A stretch of DNA of 64,000 nt from Corynebacterium meitnerae. GTDB taxonomy: Bacteria > Actinomycetota > Actinomycetes > Mycobacteriales > Mycobacteriaceae. Shown piece after piece: positions 41,531 to 49,820 of the stretch. The first letter of the stretch is position 1, and the number at the start of each line of letters is the position of its first letter. A program made the translations under genes and the position numbers. A model generated the notes under the pieces. It was not told where the DNA came from and did no database searches. It saw only the letters and a list, made by a program, of their open reading frames with translations. Location of the stretch: assembly GCF_027570075.1 (NCBI RefSeq), contig NZ_JAKMUS010000010.1:1-64000 (forward strand). Direction: 5' to 3'.

Positions 41531-43036
41531 ATGACAACGCGCCTTCACAATGATTCTGACACGACCATCACGATCAAGAACCCGGCCGACGGCACGATCG
41601 TCGGCACGACGAACTACTACGGGGCAGAGACCGCCACGCAGGTCGTCGAGCGTGCCCGCGCTAAGCAGAAAGAGTGGGCTGCCACCCCGATCAAAGAGCG
41701 CAAGAAGATCATGCTGCGCTACCACGACCTGGTGCTGAAGCACCAGAACGAGCTGCTGGACATCATCCAGGATGAGAACGGCAAGAACCGTCGCGCCGCC
41801 TTCGAAGAGGTGCTGGACAACGCGTTGACCGCGCGCCACTACGCGTACCGCGCTGAGAAGCTCCTGTCGCCGGACCGCGCCAAGGTGGCCCTGCCGATTG
41901 CCACGAAGACGCAGGTCCAGCACGCGCCGGTCGGTGTCGTGGGCATCATTGCGCCGTGGAACTACCCGCTGGTGCTGGCTATTTCGGACGCCATCCCGGC
42001 GATCCTGGCTGGCAACACCGTGGTGCTGAAGCCGGACTCCAACACCCCGATGACCTCCCTGCGCGCCGCCGAACTGTTCGCGGAGGCGGGTCTGCCCAAG
42101 GACGTTCTTACCGTCATTCCGGGCTCTGGCCGTGAGGTCGGTCAGGCACTGGTGGAGCAGGTTGATTACCTCATGTTCACCGGTTCTTCTGCCACCGGTG
42201 CCAAGCTGGCTGCCCAGGCTGGCGAGCGCCTCATCGGTTTCTCCGGTGAGCTGGGCGGGAAGAATCCGTTGATTGTGACGTCGGATGTGGACGTCGATAA
42301 GGCTGTGTCTGGCGTACGCCACGCATGCTTCTCCAACACGGGCCAGCTGTGCATCTCCATTGAGCGCATGTACGTCCACCGTGACGTGGCGGACCGCTTC
42401 ATTCCGGCTTTCGTGCGATGCGTGGAGAAAATGAAGATCGGCGCTGGCCACGACTGGGACATCGACATGGGCTCCCTCATCTCCGCGGACCACGCCGACA
42501 CCGTCGCCGAGTTTGTCGAAGATGCTGTGGCCAAGGGCGCCACCGTCGCCACCGGCGGCAAGCGCCTGCCGAACATCGGGCCTAACTTCTACGCCCCGAC
42601 CGTGCTGTTGAACGTCCCCGAGGACGCACGCCTGTACCGCGAGGAGGTATTCGGGCCGGTGGTGTACATCGAGGTCGTCGACTCGCATGAGGAGGCAATC
42701 GCGAAGGCCAACGACACCGAGTACGGCCTGAACGCATCCATCTTTGGCAAGAGCTCCACCGCTCAGGAGATCGCGCGGCACCTCGAAGCCGGCACCGTGA
42801 ACATCAACGAGGGCTACTCCGCCGGCTGGTCCTCCATCGGCGCCCCGATGGGTGGCTGGAAGCGCTCCGGCGTGGGCCGCCGCCACGGCGATGGCGGTCT
42901 GCTCAAGTACACCGAGTCCCGCACCGTCGCTGAGCAGCGCATCGTGCCCATCGGTGGCCCTGAAGGCCTGGCACCCGAGAAATGGGCAGGACTGCTCACG
43001 GCCGCGCTGAAGTACGGCCGCGACATCCTGCGGTAG
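41531..43036 (+). CDS. gabD2: Succinate-semialdehyde dehydrogenase (NADP+)
   Basis: A 501-residue aldehyde dehydrogenase. The cofactor-binding APWNYPL and GNTVVLKPDSNTP, the FTGSSATG loop, the catalytic Glu in GFSGELGGKNP and the catalytic Cys in NTGQLCISIERMY are all present. The sequence is of the actinobacterial succinic semialdehyde dehydrogenase group (GabD2-like). TATCTT (41517-41522) lies 8 bp before ATG 41531, a leaderless start. No GABA transaminase lies nearby, so it may serve the 2-oxoglutarate decarboxylase bypass. Confidence 0.82.
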   Translation: MTTRLHNDSDTTITIKNPADGTIVGTTNYYGAETATQVVERARAKQKEWAATPIKERKKIMLRYHDLVLKHQNELLDIIQDENGKNRRAAFEEVLDNALTARHYAYRAEKLLSPDRAKVALPIATKTQVQHAPVGVVGIIAPWNYPLVLAISDAIPAILAGNTVVLKPDSNTPMTSLRAAELFAEAGLPKDVLTVIPGSGREVGQALVEQVDYLMFTGSSATGAKLAAQAGERLIGFSGELGGKNPLIVTSDVDVDKAVSGVRHACFSNTGQLCISIERMYVHRDVADRFIPAFVRCVEKMKIGAGHDWDIDMGSLISADHADTVAEFVEDAVAKGATVATGGKRLPNIGPNFYAPTVLLNVPEDARLYREEVFGPVVYIEVVDSHEEAIAKANDTEYGLNASIFGKSSTAQEIARHLEAGTVNINEGYSAGWSSIGAPMGGWKRSGVGRRHGDGGLLKYTESRTVAEQRIVPIGGPEGLAPEKWAGLLTAALKYGRDILR

Positions 43037-43075
43037 GCGGAAGGCTCCGCGCTAAGGGGCTCCGAAAACAGGCAT

Positions 43076-43106
43076 GCCGAAAGACCAGCTGTTGCTGGCT
43101 TTCGGC
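43076..43106 (+). terminator. Strong stem-loop after gabD2
   Basis: GCCGAAAG, a bulged A, CCAGC, loop TGTT, GCTGG, CTTTCGGC: 13 paired bases. There is no U run, so it may stabilise the 3' end more than terminate. It begins 40 bp after the gabD2 stop. Confidence 0.5.
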
Positions 43107-43125
43107 GCTTTGGCGTTGATGGCCG

Positions 43126-43195
43126 GTTTGACTATCGCACGTTCCCGCGATCCGCGACCTGCGGTTTTGTTGCTCGCCCTTCGCCATAGTCAAAC
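43126..43195. repeat. Inverted repeat pair in intergenic region
   Basis: GTTTGACTAT (43126-43135) and its exact complement ATAGTCAAAC (43186-43195) enclose 50 bp. A second hairpin AATAGCCGG/CCGGCTATT (43206-43228) follows, 14 bp before the end of the HNH gene, and may end that minus-strand transcript. No supported gene lies in 43037-43242. Confidence 0.45.
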
Positions 43196-43242
43196 GGGCA
43201 CACCAAATAGCCGGTCAAGCCGGCTATTAGAAAGTTGGTGGG

Positions 43243-44334
43243 TTACCTGCCGTAGAGGAGCGTCATCGCTCCGAAGGGGTGGACTGTGTTGGGGACGAGG
43301 TATCCACGCGGTGATCTCCACATTGGTGTGCCTCTGATGTTTTCCACCCGGCCACGGTGGGGTTTAGCGGGGTCATCGTCATTCGTGCGGTTGTGATACC
43401 TGCACAGCATGGCCAGGTTATCCATGTTGGTCAGTCCGCCCTGGGACCATGCTGTGATGTGGTGGACCTCGCAGTTATCCGCCGCATGTCTGCAGTCCGG
43501 CACAGGACACGTCGGCATGGTCGCCCGAGCGAGATCACGCTGCTTCTGGTTGGCAAAGCGTTGCGTGTCGTACAGGTTGACGGGTCCTTCTTGGGGGTGG
43601 AACATCGCCACTTCTAGGACGTCCCCAAAGTTCTGGGCCAAAAACTCCGCACCCGTCATCGTGGTGCCATCGGTAAGGCCCAGGATGACGTCGTCGCCGT
43701 CGCCACCCATGATTGTGATGTGCTCCTCCAACGGGATGAGGATCAAAGGACGCGGGACAGCAGGGGCCACACCAGCAGGTGCATCGTCCTCAGCGTCGGG
43801 GCGCAGCCCTAGGAGGCGCATGAGCTTCTCATACATCTGCGGGCCAGCGGGGCCGTCTTCGAGGTCTTGGCGTAGCGCGTATTCGATGGCAGCCATGTCG
43901 CGGTCTGGACCCATGACGTTCATCGGGCGGGACTCTTCACGGGAGCGACCAAACCCCACTGTCGGTTCCGGTGCAGGCTTATCCACCTCAGGCACGATGT
44001 CCTTCGACCGGCGCTTGAGCGTCTCGTAATCCCCCGGAACAGACAGCAGGGCCAAACGCAGCCGCCACTTCTCGGCGGGGTCCTCAATGGAAGAGATCCG
44101 GCCCTCGATGTAGACGAGTTGATCCATCGACTTCTGAGTCGAGCGCGCCACTTTGATGGCGTTGGCTTGCTTGCGGGTGAACTTCGTTTTCCCGTAGTAG
44201 GCCTTGTGGACTTTGGCCCACTCGCGCATGAGAGCGGGTTTGCAGCCAAGGCTGATGAGCTCCTGGGCATCAAAGGATGCCAGGAGCTCAATGGGGTTGG
44301 TCAACCCCGCCACGGAAGCTGCAAAAGAACTCAT
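43243..44334 (-). CDS. HNH endonuclease/DUF222-type protein
   Basis: A 363-residue protein of the large actinobacterial DUF222-HNH group. The N-terminal 240 residues are mostly helical, and the C-terminal HNH module contains CPVPDCRHAADNCEVHHITAWSQGG and NLAMLCRYHNR with the Cys ligands and the His pair. These proteins are often multicopy and linked to mobile DNA, but flanking repeats are not seen here. ATG 44334 lies 7 bp after TAGCGT (44347-44342), a leaderless start; the upstream GTG at 44343 overlaps that hexamer. Confidence 0.85.
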   Translation of the reverse strand: MSSFAASVAGLTNPIELLASFDAQELISLGCKPALMREWAKVHKAYYGKTKFTRKQANAIKVARSTQKSMDQLVYIEGRISSIEDPAEKWRLRLALLSVPGDYETLKRRSKDIVPEVDKPAPEPTVGFGRSREESRPMNVMGPDRDMAAIEYALRQDLEDGPAGPQMYEKLMRLLGLRPDAEDDAPAGVAPAVPRPLILIPLEEHITIMGGDGDDVILGLTDGTTMTGAEFLAQNFGDVLEVAMFHPQEGPVNLYDTQRFANQKQRDLARATMPTCPVPDCRHAADNCEVHHITAWSQGGLTNMDNLAMLCRYHNRTNDDDPAKPHRGRVENIRGTPMWRSPRGYLVPNTVHPFGAMTLLYGR

Positions 44335-44385
44335 GCCACGCACGCTAAACCGAAAACCAAAAACGCGCAGCTAGGGCCCCAAAAA

Positions 44386-44416
44386 CCTGTGGATAACCAA
44401 AAAATCTATCCACAGG
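44386..44416. repeat. Inverted pair of DnaA-box-like 9-mers
   Basis: CCTGTGGATA (44386-44395) and TATCCACAGG (44407-44416) form a perfect 10-bp inverted repeat around 11 A/T-rich bases; each arm contains a DnaA-box-like sequence (the left arm reads TTATCCACA in reverse). It lies upstream of the HNH gene. Confidence 0.5.
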
Positions 44417-44578
44417 CAGCGCGGGCTAAAACAAGAGACACAGCCCGAGGACCAGCGGAAACAGGCCGGTTCCCGCAAAACCCAAAAAAGTTTTAGACGC
44501 TTACCGCGGAATCAACCGGTCGGTCGATGTTGGGGGTTCAGAGGCGGTTTTACAGTCGGGGTTGTCGAAAGGAAAACA

Positions 44579-46147
44579 GTGAGCACCACACAAACAACCA
44601 ACCCCGGCCGGTGGAAGGCTCTGACGGTTTTGGCCGCCGGGCTGTCCCTGATTGTGCTCGACGGAACCATCGTGGGCGTCGCCTTGCCAACGATGATTTC
44701 CGCCCTCCACCTCAACCTCACCGATGCGCAGTGGGTTAATGCGATTTATAACGTCATCTTCGCCGCACTCCTGTTGGGGTCTGGGCGCTTAGGTGACCGG
44801 ATTGGGCGGCGCACCACATTCATTGCGGGTGTGGTGCTGTTTGTCGGCGGGTCCCTCCTGGCAGCGACGGCGACAGGCGCTGGCAGCCTTATCGCGTCGC
44901 GCGCGGTGCAGGGCGTGGGTGGGGCGTTGGTGTTGCCGGCGACGTTGTCGTCGGTAAATTCGCTCTTCCACGGCAAGGACCGGGCAGCTGCATTCGGCGT
45001 GTGGGGCGCGGTGATGAGCGGCATGGCGGCGCTTGGTCCTCTTCTGGGTGGCGTGCTGACGGAGTATGCGTCGTGGCGCTGGATCTTCTGGGTGAACCTG
45101 CCGCTGGGGCTGCTGGTCATCGCCGGCATCATCGCGTGGGTGCCACAGACGCACGGGAAGCAGAACGCCCGCGGCGTGGATGTGGATGGGCTGCTCACTT
45201 CCGCCATCGGCTTCGGCCTGGTGGTGTTCGGTCTCATCGAGGCAAGCACGCTCGGCTGGTGGGAGAAGAAGGAAACCCTCCACATCGGTCCATGGGAGTG
45301 GCCGGCCAGCTGGAGCATCTCGCCGGTGCCATTCGCGCTGGGTATCGGGCTCATCTTCATCGGCCTGTTCCTGCGCTGGGAGCTCCACCGCGCCCGCAAT
45401 GGCCGTGACGCACTGCTGGATCTCAGCCTGTTCAAGGTGGGCACGTTCTCCTGGGGCAACCTCACGGCGGCCACGGTGGCGATCGGCGAGTTCTCCCTCA
45501 TGTTTGTCCTGCCGCTGTTCCTGGTGAACTCCATGGGTCTGTCCACCCTCACCACTGGTGTTGTGCTCGCGGGGATGGCGTTGGGGGCGTTTGCATCGGG
45601 GGCGCGGGCACGCCATTTGGCTGCGCGGCTCACGGCACCGGGAGTGGTGGTGCTGGGTCTCGCGTTGGAGGTCATCGGCGTGGCGCTGCTCGCCTGGGTG
45701 GTGGCTGCGCAGGCGTCGGTGTGGCTCGTGGTGGCTACGCTCGTCGTGTACGGCGTGGGGCTGGGTCTCGCGTCGGCGCAGCTCACGTCGACGGTGCTCG
45801 GGGACATCCCGGAGGAGCTCTCGGGCGCAGGTTCGGCTACTCAGTCGACGGTGCGTCAGCTGGGTTCAGCACTCGGTGCGGCGATCGCGGGTTCCGCGCT
45901 GGGGGTGGCTATGGCGCGCACGATCCCGGCGACGGGTGTGCCGGCGGAGTTGGCGCAGGCCACGGAGTCGTCGGCAGGTTCGGCGATCACGGCGCTGCGC
46001 GAGACGGCCGGGGCAAGCGCCGAGATCATCAGCAGCCTGGAAGCCGGTTTCGCCCAATCGGCAGCGTGGTCGATCGGTTTCTCAGCGCTGTTTCTGGTGC
46101 TCGGCCTGGTGGGCTCGTTTATGGTTCTGCGGGCATCGCGTAGATAG
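44579..46147 (+). CDS. DHA2 family MFS drug exporter (EmrB/QacA type)
   Basis: A 522-residue transporter with 14 predicted helices. Motif D1 LIVLDGTIVGVALPTM lies in helix 1, motif A GRLGDRIGRR between helices 2 and 3, and the antiporter motif C region GMAALGPLLGGVL in helix 5. A proton-driven exporter of cationic or lipophilic compounds is likely. GTG 44579 is preceded by GAAAGGA at good distance. TACAGT about 25 bp before the start may be its -10 element. It overlaps the convergent GH13 gene by 29 bp. Confidence 0.88.
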   Translation: MSTTQTTNPGRWKALTVLAAGLSLIVLDGTIVGVALPTMISALHLNLTDAQWVNAIYNVIFAALLLGSGRLGDRIGRRTTFIAGVVLFVGGSLLAATATGAGSLIASRAVQGVGGALVLPATLSSVNSLFHGKDRAAAFGVWGAVMSGMAALGPLLGGVLTEYASWRWIFWVNLPLGLLVIAGIIAWVPQTHGKQNARGVDVDGLLTSAIGFGLVVFGLIEASTLGWWEKKETLHIGPWEWPASWSISPVPFALGIGLIFIGLFLRWELHRARNGRDALLDLSLFKVGTFSWGNLTAATVAIGEFSLMFVLPLFLVNSMGLSTLTTGVVLAGMALGAFASGARARHLAARLTAPGVVVLGLALEVIGVALLAWVVAAQASVWLVVATLVVYGVGLGLASAQLTSTVLGDIPEELSGAGSATQSTVRQLGSALGAAIAGSALGVAMARTIPATGVPAELAQATESSAGSAITALRETAGASAEIISSLEAGFAQSAAWSIGFSALFLVLGLVGSFMVLRASRR

Positions 46148-47306
46148 TCTCGTCCCCACTGCTCACGCGCACGCCAGGCGTCGGTTGGAGCCAGGCTTCA
46201 ATGAGTAGCTTATCCGCGCCATCTGTCACCTCATACGAAATCGTCTCATTCGTCTTATCCAGGACTTCGACCTTCGCCCTCGTGAGCCACGGGTGGCGGC
46301 GGCGCAGACCAATGAGGGCTTGGTGCTCGCGGAAGATCCACGCACCGAGGTCAGAAAGCTCTTCCGGGGTAGCGGGCAAGGGCGGGCGGACAGGGTCGTC
46401 AGCACTGAATCCTTCCCCGCGCATGGCCTGAAAGCCCTGCTCATCGCCGTAGTAGATGCTGGGCATGCCGGGCAGGGTCATGAGGAAGGCCAGGGCCAAA
46501 ATCGCCTTCTCGGGGCCGACTTTCGCGGCGATGCGGTCCACGTCGTGGTTGCCCACGAAGGTGTTGGGGACCATCGCTTCGCAGACGGCGGCGTGGCGGG
46601 TGAGGGAGTGGTCGAGTTCCCAGAAGTTTTCGTCGAAAAGCGAGCTCCAGATGGCTTTCCACAGCTCGTATTGCGTGACGGAATCGAGGGTGCCGTCGGT
46701 GGCGATCTGGGCGTAATCGCCGTGGATGACCTCGCCGAGGAAGAGCGCGTCGGGGTAGTCGGCGCGGACGCGGGCGAGCACGTCGGCCCAGAAGGCGGGC
46801 GGGACGGAATAGGCGACGTCGAGACGCCATCCGGCGATGCCGCGCGCGAGCCAGAACTTCATGATGTCCGTGACCAGCTCTTTCACACGCTCATCGTCGT
46901 GGTGGAGCGTGGCGAGATCTTCGTGGCCCTCCCAGTTCGTGCTGCCGGCGAGACCGTCGGCGACCAGCGGGTGGGTGGCGGCGACGTGGTTGAACACGCC
47001 GTCAAGCATGACGTTGATGCCGCGGCGCTGGCACTCGCTCATGAGCCAATCGAAGTCCTCGTTGGTGCCCAGGCGAGGGTCGATGCGGTAGTGATCCAGC
47101 GTGTCGTAGCCGTGGCTGACCGAGTCGAAGATGGGGCCAAGCAGCAAGCCGTTGCAGCCGAGTTCAATGAGGTAATCCAGCCACGGCTCCAACTGGCGCA
47201 GGCGCGGGGCGACATCCGAGCCGTCCCCGGTGCGGTCCCGGATCGGGGCGCCGGTGGCCCCGAGGGGATAGACGTGCCACCAGATGGTGTCCAACGCATT
47301 AGTCAT
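46119..47306 (-). CDS. GH13 alpha-amylase family glycosidase
   Basis: A 395-residue (beta/alpha)8 enzyme. Region I DGVFNH, region II GWRLDVAY (nucleophile Asp), region III FLGEVIHGD (acid/base Glu) and region IV FVGNHDVDR (transition-state Asp) are all intact, so catalysis is expected. It has no signal peptide, so it acts in the cytoplasm, and its size fits small GH13 enzymes acting on maltodextrin or trehalose-type substrates. ATG 47306 lies 7 bp after TACGAT (47319-47314), a leaderless start. Confidence 0.87.
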   Translation of the reverse strand: MTNALDTIWWHVYPLGATGAPIRDRTGDGSDVAPRLRQLEPWLDYLIELGCNGLLLGPIFDSVSHGYDTLDHYRIDPRLGTNEDFDWLMSECQRRGINVMLDGVFNHVAATHPLVADGLAGSTNWEGHEDLATLHHDDERVKELVTDIMKFWLARGIAGWRLDVAYSVPPAFWADVLARVRADYPDALFLGEVIHGDYAQIATDGTLDSVTQYELWKAIWSSLFDENFWELDHSLTRHAAVCEAMVPNTFVGNHDVDRIAAKVGPEKAILALAFLMTLPGMPSIYYGDEQGFQAMRGEGFSADDPVRPPLPATPEELSDLGAWIFREHQALIGLRRRHPWLTRAKVEVLDKTNETISYEVTDGADKLLIEAWLQPTPGVRVSSGDETIYAMPAEP

Positions 47307-47362
47307 GCACCCCATCGTAGTGTTCCCGCAGGACAGAGCCACGATGCATAACTTTTTGACAA

Positions 47363-47393
47363 GTTTCCTTTACACGCGGTCGCGTTTCCTTTA
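47363..47393. promoter_or_regulatory. Direct-repeat operator candidate upstream of XRE gene
   Basis: GTTTCCTTTA occurs at 47363-47372 and 47384-47393, 21 bp apart (two helical turns), between a TTGACA (47356-47361) and the A/T-rich TATTGTAT (47392-47399). This layout fits autoregulation by the small XRE protein encoded 43 bp downstream. Confidence 0.5.
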
Positions 47394-47435
47394 TTGTATG
47401 GGTAAGCCACCTAACACACCGAAGGAGGCAAGAAC

Positions 47436-47636
47436 ATGGCAAACATGGTGAGGCAGTGGCGGCGCTGGCTGGATCTTTCGCAGGCAGAACTCGCGGAGAA
47501 GGTCGGGGTGTCGCGGCAGACCATCGCCAACATTGAGAAAGGCAACTACTCCCCTTCCGTGCACCTCGCACTTGATGTGTGCCGGACCCTTGGCAAGACA
47601 GTCGAGGAAGTTTTCGGGGACGAGCAAGAAAGCTAA
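47436..47636 (+). CDS. Small XRE family transcriptional regulator
   Basis: A 66-residue protein that is almost entirely a helix-turn-helix: WRRWLDLSQAELAEKVGVSRQTIANIEKGNYSPSVHLALDVCRTLGKTVEEVFG. This short type usually regulates a neighbouring membrane protein gene, as here. ATG 47436 has an excellent AAGGAGG; the second ATG at 47445 is less well placed. The next gene follows after 48 bp with its own AGAAAGG. Confidence 0.85.
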   Translation: MANMVRQWRRWLDLSQAELAEKVGVSRQTIANIEKGNYSPSVHLALDVCRTLGKTVEEVFGDEQES

Positions 47637-47684
47637 CAACCTAGCTAGCAACACAGCCAACAACACAAGAAAGGCACGACTTCA

Positions 47685-48176
47685 ATGAGCATTTCTACTG
47701 CTATCGGCGACAATGTCCTTTCCAAAGTAACCGGGCACGTCGGCGACGAATACCAAGAATCCATGGTGCACAAGTCCCAGACCGTAGCGTTCAGCGTGGT
47801 GCCCACCTTCGCCTTCCTGGCCGGCGCCATCCTGGCATGGGCTATCCCGGGCCAGCGCTCCTGGCTATCCCTCCTGGTCTTCCTGCCTGTTGTGGTGCCG
47901 GAGCTCATCGCTTCCGGCTGGTTGAAGGCACACGCACCGCGCCCGAAGGGGAACTTCAAGGGCTACCGGGGTCTGGCCATCCTCAACCTTGCCTTGGCGC
48001 TAGTCATGGTGGCTGGCATCGCCTTCAACGTGGGAGACGGCCAGTGGTCGCTCATCACAGGGGCCATCGTCGGTGGAGTTGTAGCCCTCATTTTCGCGCC
48101 ACGCATCGCGGCAAAACGCAACGCCCAGGACGAAGCTCGCCTTAATGCCCAGGCAGACCTACAGGAGGACCTGTAG
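47685..48176 (+). CDS. Membrane protein of unknown function, partner of the XRE regulator
   Basis: A 163-residue protein with four hydrophobic segments (about residues 35-52, 60-77, 95-112 and 120-136) and a charged C-terminal tail RIAAKRNAQDEARLNAQADL. Not recognised. It is probably cotranscribed with the XRE gene, a two-gene arrangement known for stress-responsive membrane proteins, although the stimulus cannot be told. Confidence 0.65.
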   Translation: MSISTAIGDNVLSKVTGHVGDEYQESMVHKSQTVAFSVVPTFAFLAGAILAWAIPGQRSWLSLLVFLPVVVPELIASGWLKAHAPRPKGNFKGYRGLAILNLALALVMVAGIAFNVGDGQWSLITGAIVGGVVALIFAPRIAAKRNAQDEARLNAQADLQEDL

Positions 48177-48190
48177 GGAGAATATGGGGA

Positions 48191-49705
48191 CTAGTCCTGC
48201 TGGGTGAGCGACTTCAGGCGCTTACGAATCTCCCCGCGCCAGTGCTCCGCTGCCTCTTCGTAGCGGGGCGTCAGGCCGCGGTGGGTGACGTGGACGGTGG
48301 TAGCGCCATCCGCGTCTTTGTCGAAGTCGAAGATGATGTCGGACTCCGCCCATTCTTCGTCGGCGCTGTGCCAGACGAGGCGGTCGCCTGATTCTTCCTC
48401 GGCGACGTGGAAGTCCACTTCCGGTTCGGCAAGGGCGGTGTAGGCCTCCTCCGGGGTGACGGTGAGCTCGAAGGATTCGGAGACGTCCTGGATGGAGTCC
48501 ACCTGGGTGCCATCGGAGAATTCATAGTCCGGCATGGCGGCGGCGGGGTCGTAGACGGCGACGTCGAAGCCGTCCTCGCGGAATTGGCGCAGGCCCTCTT
48601 TGACCAGGCGGCGGCCGGCGAGGTTGAAGGAGGTGACATGGCGGAAGTCGAGCACCAGATTGTCACCAACGAGCTCGCGTTCCACCAGGTCATAGAGGAT
48701 ATTCTCCGCCGCGGTGAAGTTGATCATGCCCTGCAGCTCCACGATGTTGGTCTCACCCTTGCGGTGCACCGCCCGGATGCCCGGCGCGGAGTAGTAATTG
48801 GACGCCATCATGTGCAGGCCCAGCGTGGAGGACATGCGCTGGAAGATTTCGACGCCGCGGACAGAATTGCCTTCGTCATTAAGCCGGGGCGAGAGAGACG
48901 CTGCACCGAGCTGGCCCGGCAGAGTACCAATGAGCCCGCCGGCCACACCGGATTTGGCGGGGATGCCCACGGAGCTCATCCAGCGGCCGGAGCCATCATA
49001 CATCCCGCAGGACGCCATGACGGCCTGGGTCAGGCGGCACGCTTTGGCGCTTAAGACCCGCTCCCCCGTCACGGGCTGCACGCCACCGTTGGCCAAGGTC
49101 GCAGCCATCACGGCCAGGTCCCGCACGGTCACCAGGATGGAGCACTGTCGCGTGTAACCTGCCACCGCGTCATGCACATCGCCGGTGATCATGCCGTATT
49201 CACGCAGCATGTGGGCCAGCGCCAGGTTACGGTCGGCGGTGCCCAGCTCGCCTTGGTAGATCGACTCATCCACCGACAACTCCCGCCCAGCCAGCCGGGA
49301 GAAGACCGAAAGAATAGCCGCATCATCCCCCACCATCTGGTTCACGGCGATGGCGCCGGCGTTGATCATGGGGTTGTCGGGGCGGTTTGTATCGTGATCA
49401 AGCGAGAGCTCATTGAAGGCCTCGCCTGAAGGCTCCATCCCGACGCGGCTATGAACTTCCTCTTCCCCGAACTGATCCAACGCGATCGCGTAGACGAAGG
49501 GTTTGGAGATGGACTGGATGGTGAATTCATATTCATCATCCCCCACCGAATAAAGGTGCCCGGAGCGCGTGCACACGGCGAGGGCGAGTTTCTCCGGATC
49601 GGCGGTGCGCAAACCGTCGATGTAGTCGGCGTTTGCACCATCAGTAATGGGGCGGACCTCGTCGAGGATCGCGGTGAGATAGCTAGGAATCGGGCTGCGC
49701 GGCAT
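48191..49705 (-). CDS. glsA: Glutaminase with STAS and SRPBCC-like C-terminal domains
   Basis: A 504-residue fusion. Residues about 1-305 are a serine-dependent beta-lactamase-related glutaminase (QSISKPF with Ser/Lys, NPMINAGAI, VGIPAKSGVAGG) that deamidates glutamine. Residues about 320-400 are a STAS domain (NIVELQGMINFTAAENILYD; LVLDFRHVTSFNLAG). Residues about 415-504 look like an SRPBCC/AHSA1 C-terminal half (FELTVTPEEAY; WHSADEEWAESDIIFDF; HWRGEIRKRLKSL). Glutaminase-STAS is known in actinobacteria; the third part is less usual. TAGACT (49718-49713) stands 7 bp before ATG 49705, a leaderless start. Confidence 0.87.
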   Translation of the reverse strand: MPRSPIPSYLTAILDEVRPITDGANADYIDGLRTADPEKLALAVCTRSGHLYSVGDDEYEFTIQSISKPFVYAIALDQFGEEEVHSRVGMEPSGEAFNELSLDHDTNRPDNPMINAGAIAVNQMVGDDAAILSVFSRLAGRELSVDESIYQGELGTADRNLALAHMLREYGMITGDVHDAVAGYTRQCSILVTVRDLAVMAATLANGGVQPVTGERVLSAKACRLTQAVMASCGMYDGSGRWMSSVGIPAKSGVAGGLIGTLPGQLGAASLSPRLNDEGNSVRGVEIFQRMSSTLGLHMMASNYYSAPGIRAVHRKGETNIVELQGMINFTAAENILYDLVERELVGDNLVLDFRHVTSFNLAGRRLVKEGLRQFREDGFDVAVYDPAAAMPDYEFSDGTQVDSIQDVSESFELTVTPEEAYTALAEPEVDFHVAEEESGDRLVWHSADEEWAESDIIFDFDKDADGATTVHVTHRGLTPRYEEAAEHWRGEIRKRLKSLTQQD

Positions 49706-49820
49706 GCGGCCCAGTCTAAGCCCGTTGGCAAAACCACCAATTTTTGGCGTGCGAGTTCCCTAGGATACGTGGTGCCCCCTTTATTTTGTTTTTGAAACTA
49801 AAGCGGCAAAGGAGACCCCT

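Noticed and set aside
43074..43337. 87-codon plus-strand frame after gabD2
   Set aside because: It has no Shine-Dalgarno or -10 element at the right place, its first 60 bp are a strong hairpin, it overlaps the HNH gene by 95 bp, and the second half looks like an antisense frame.
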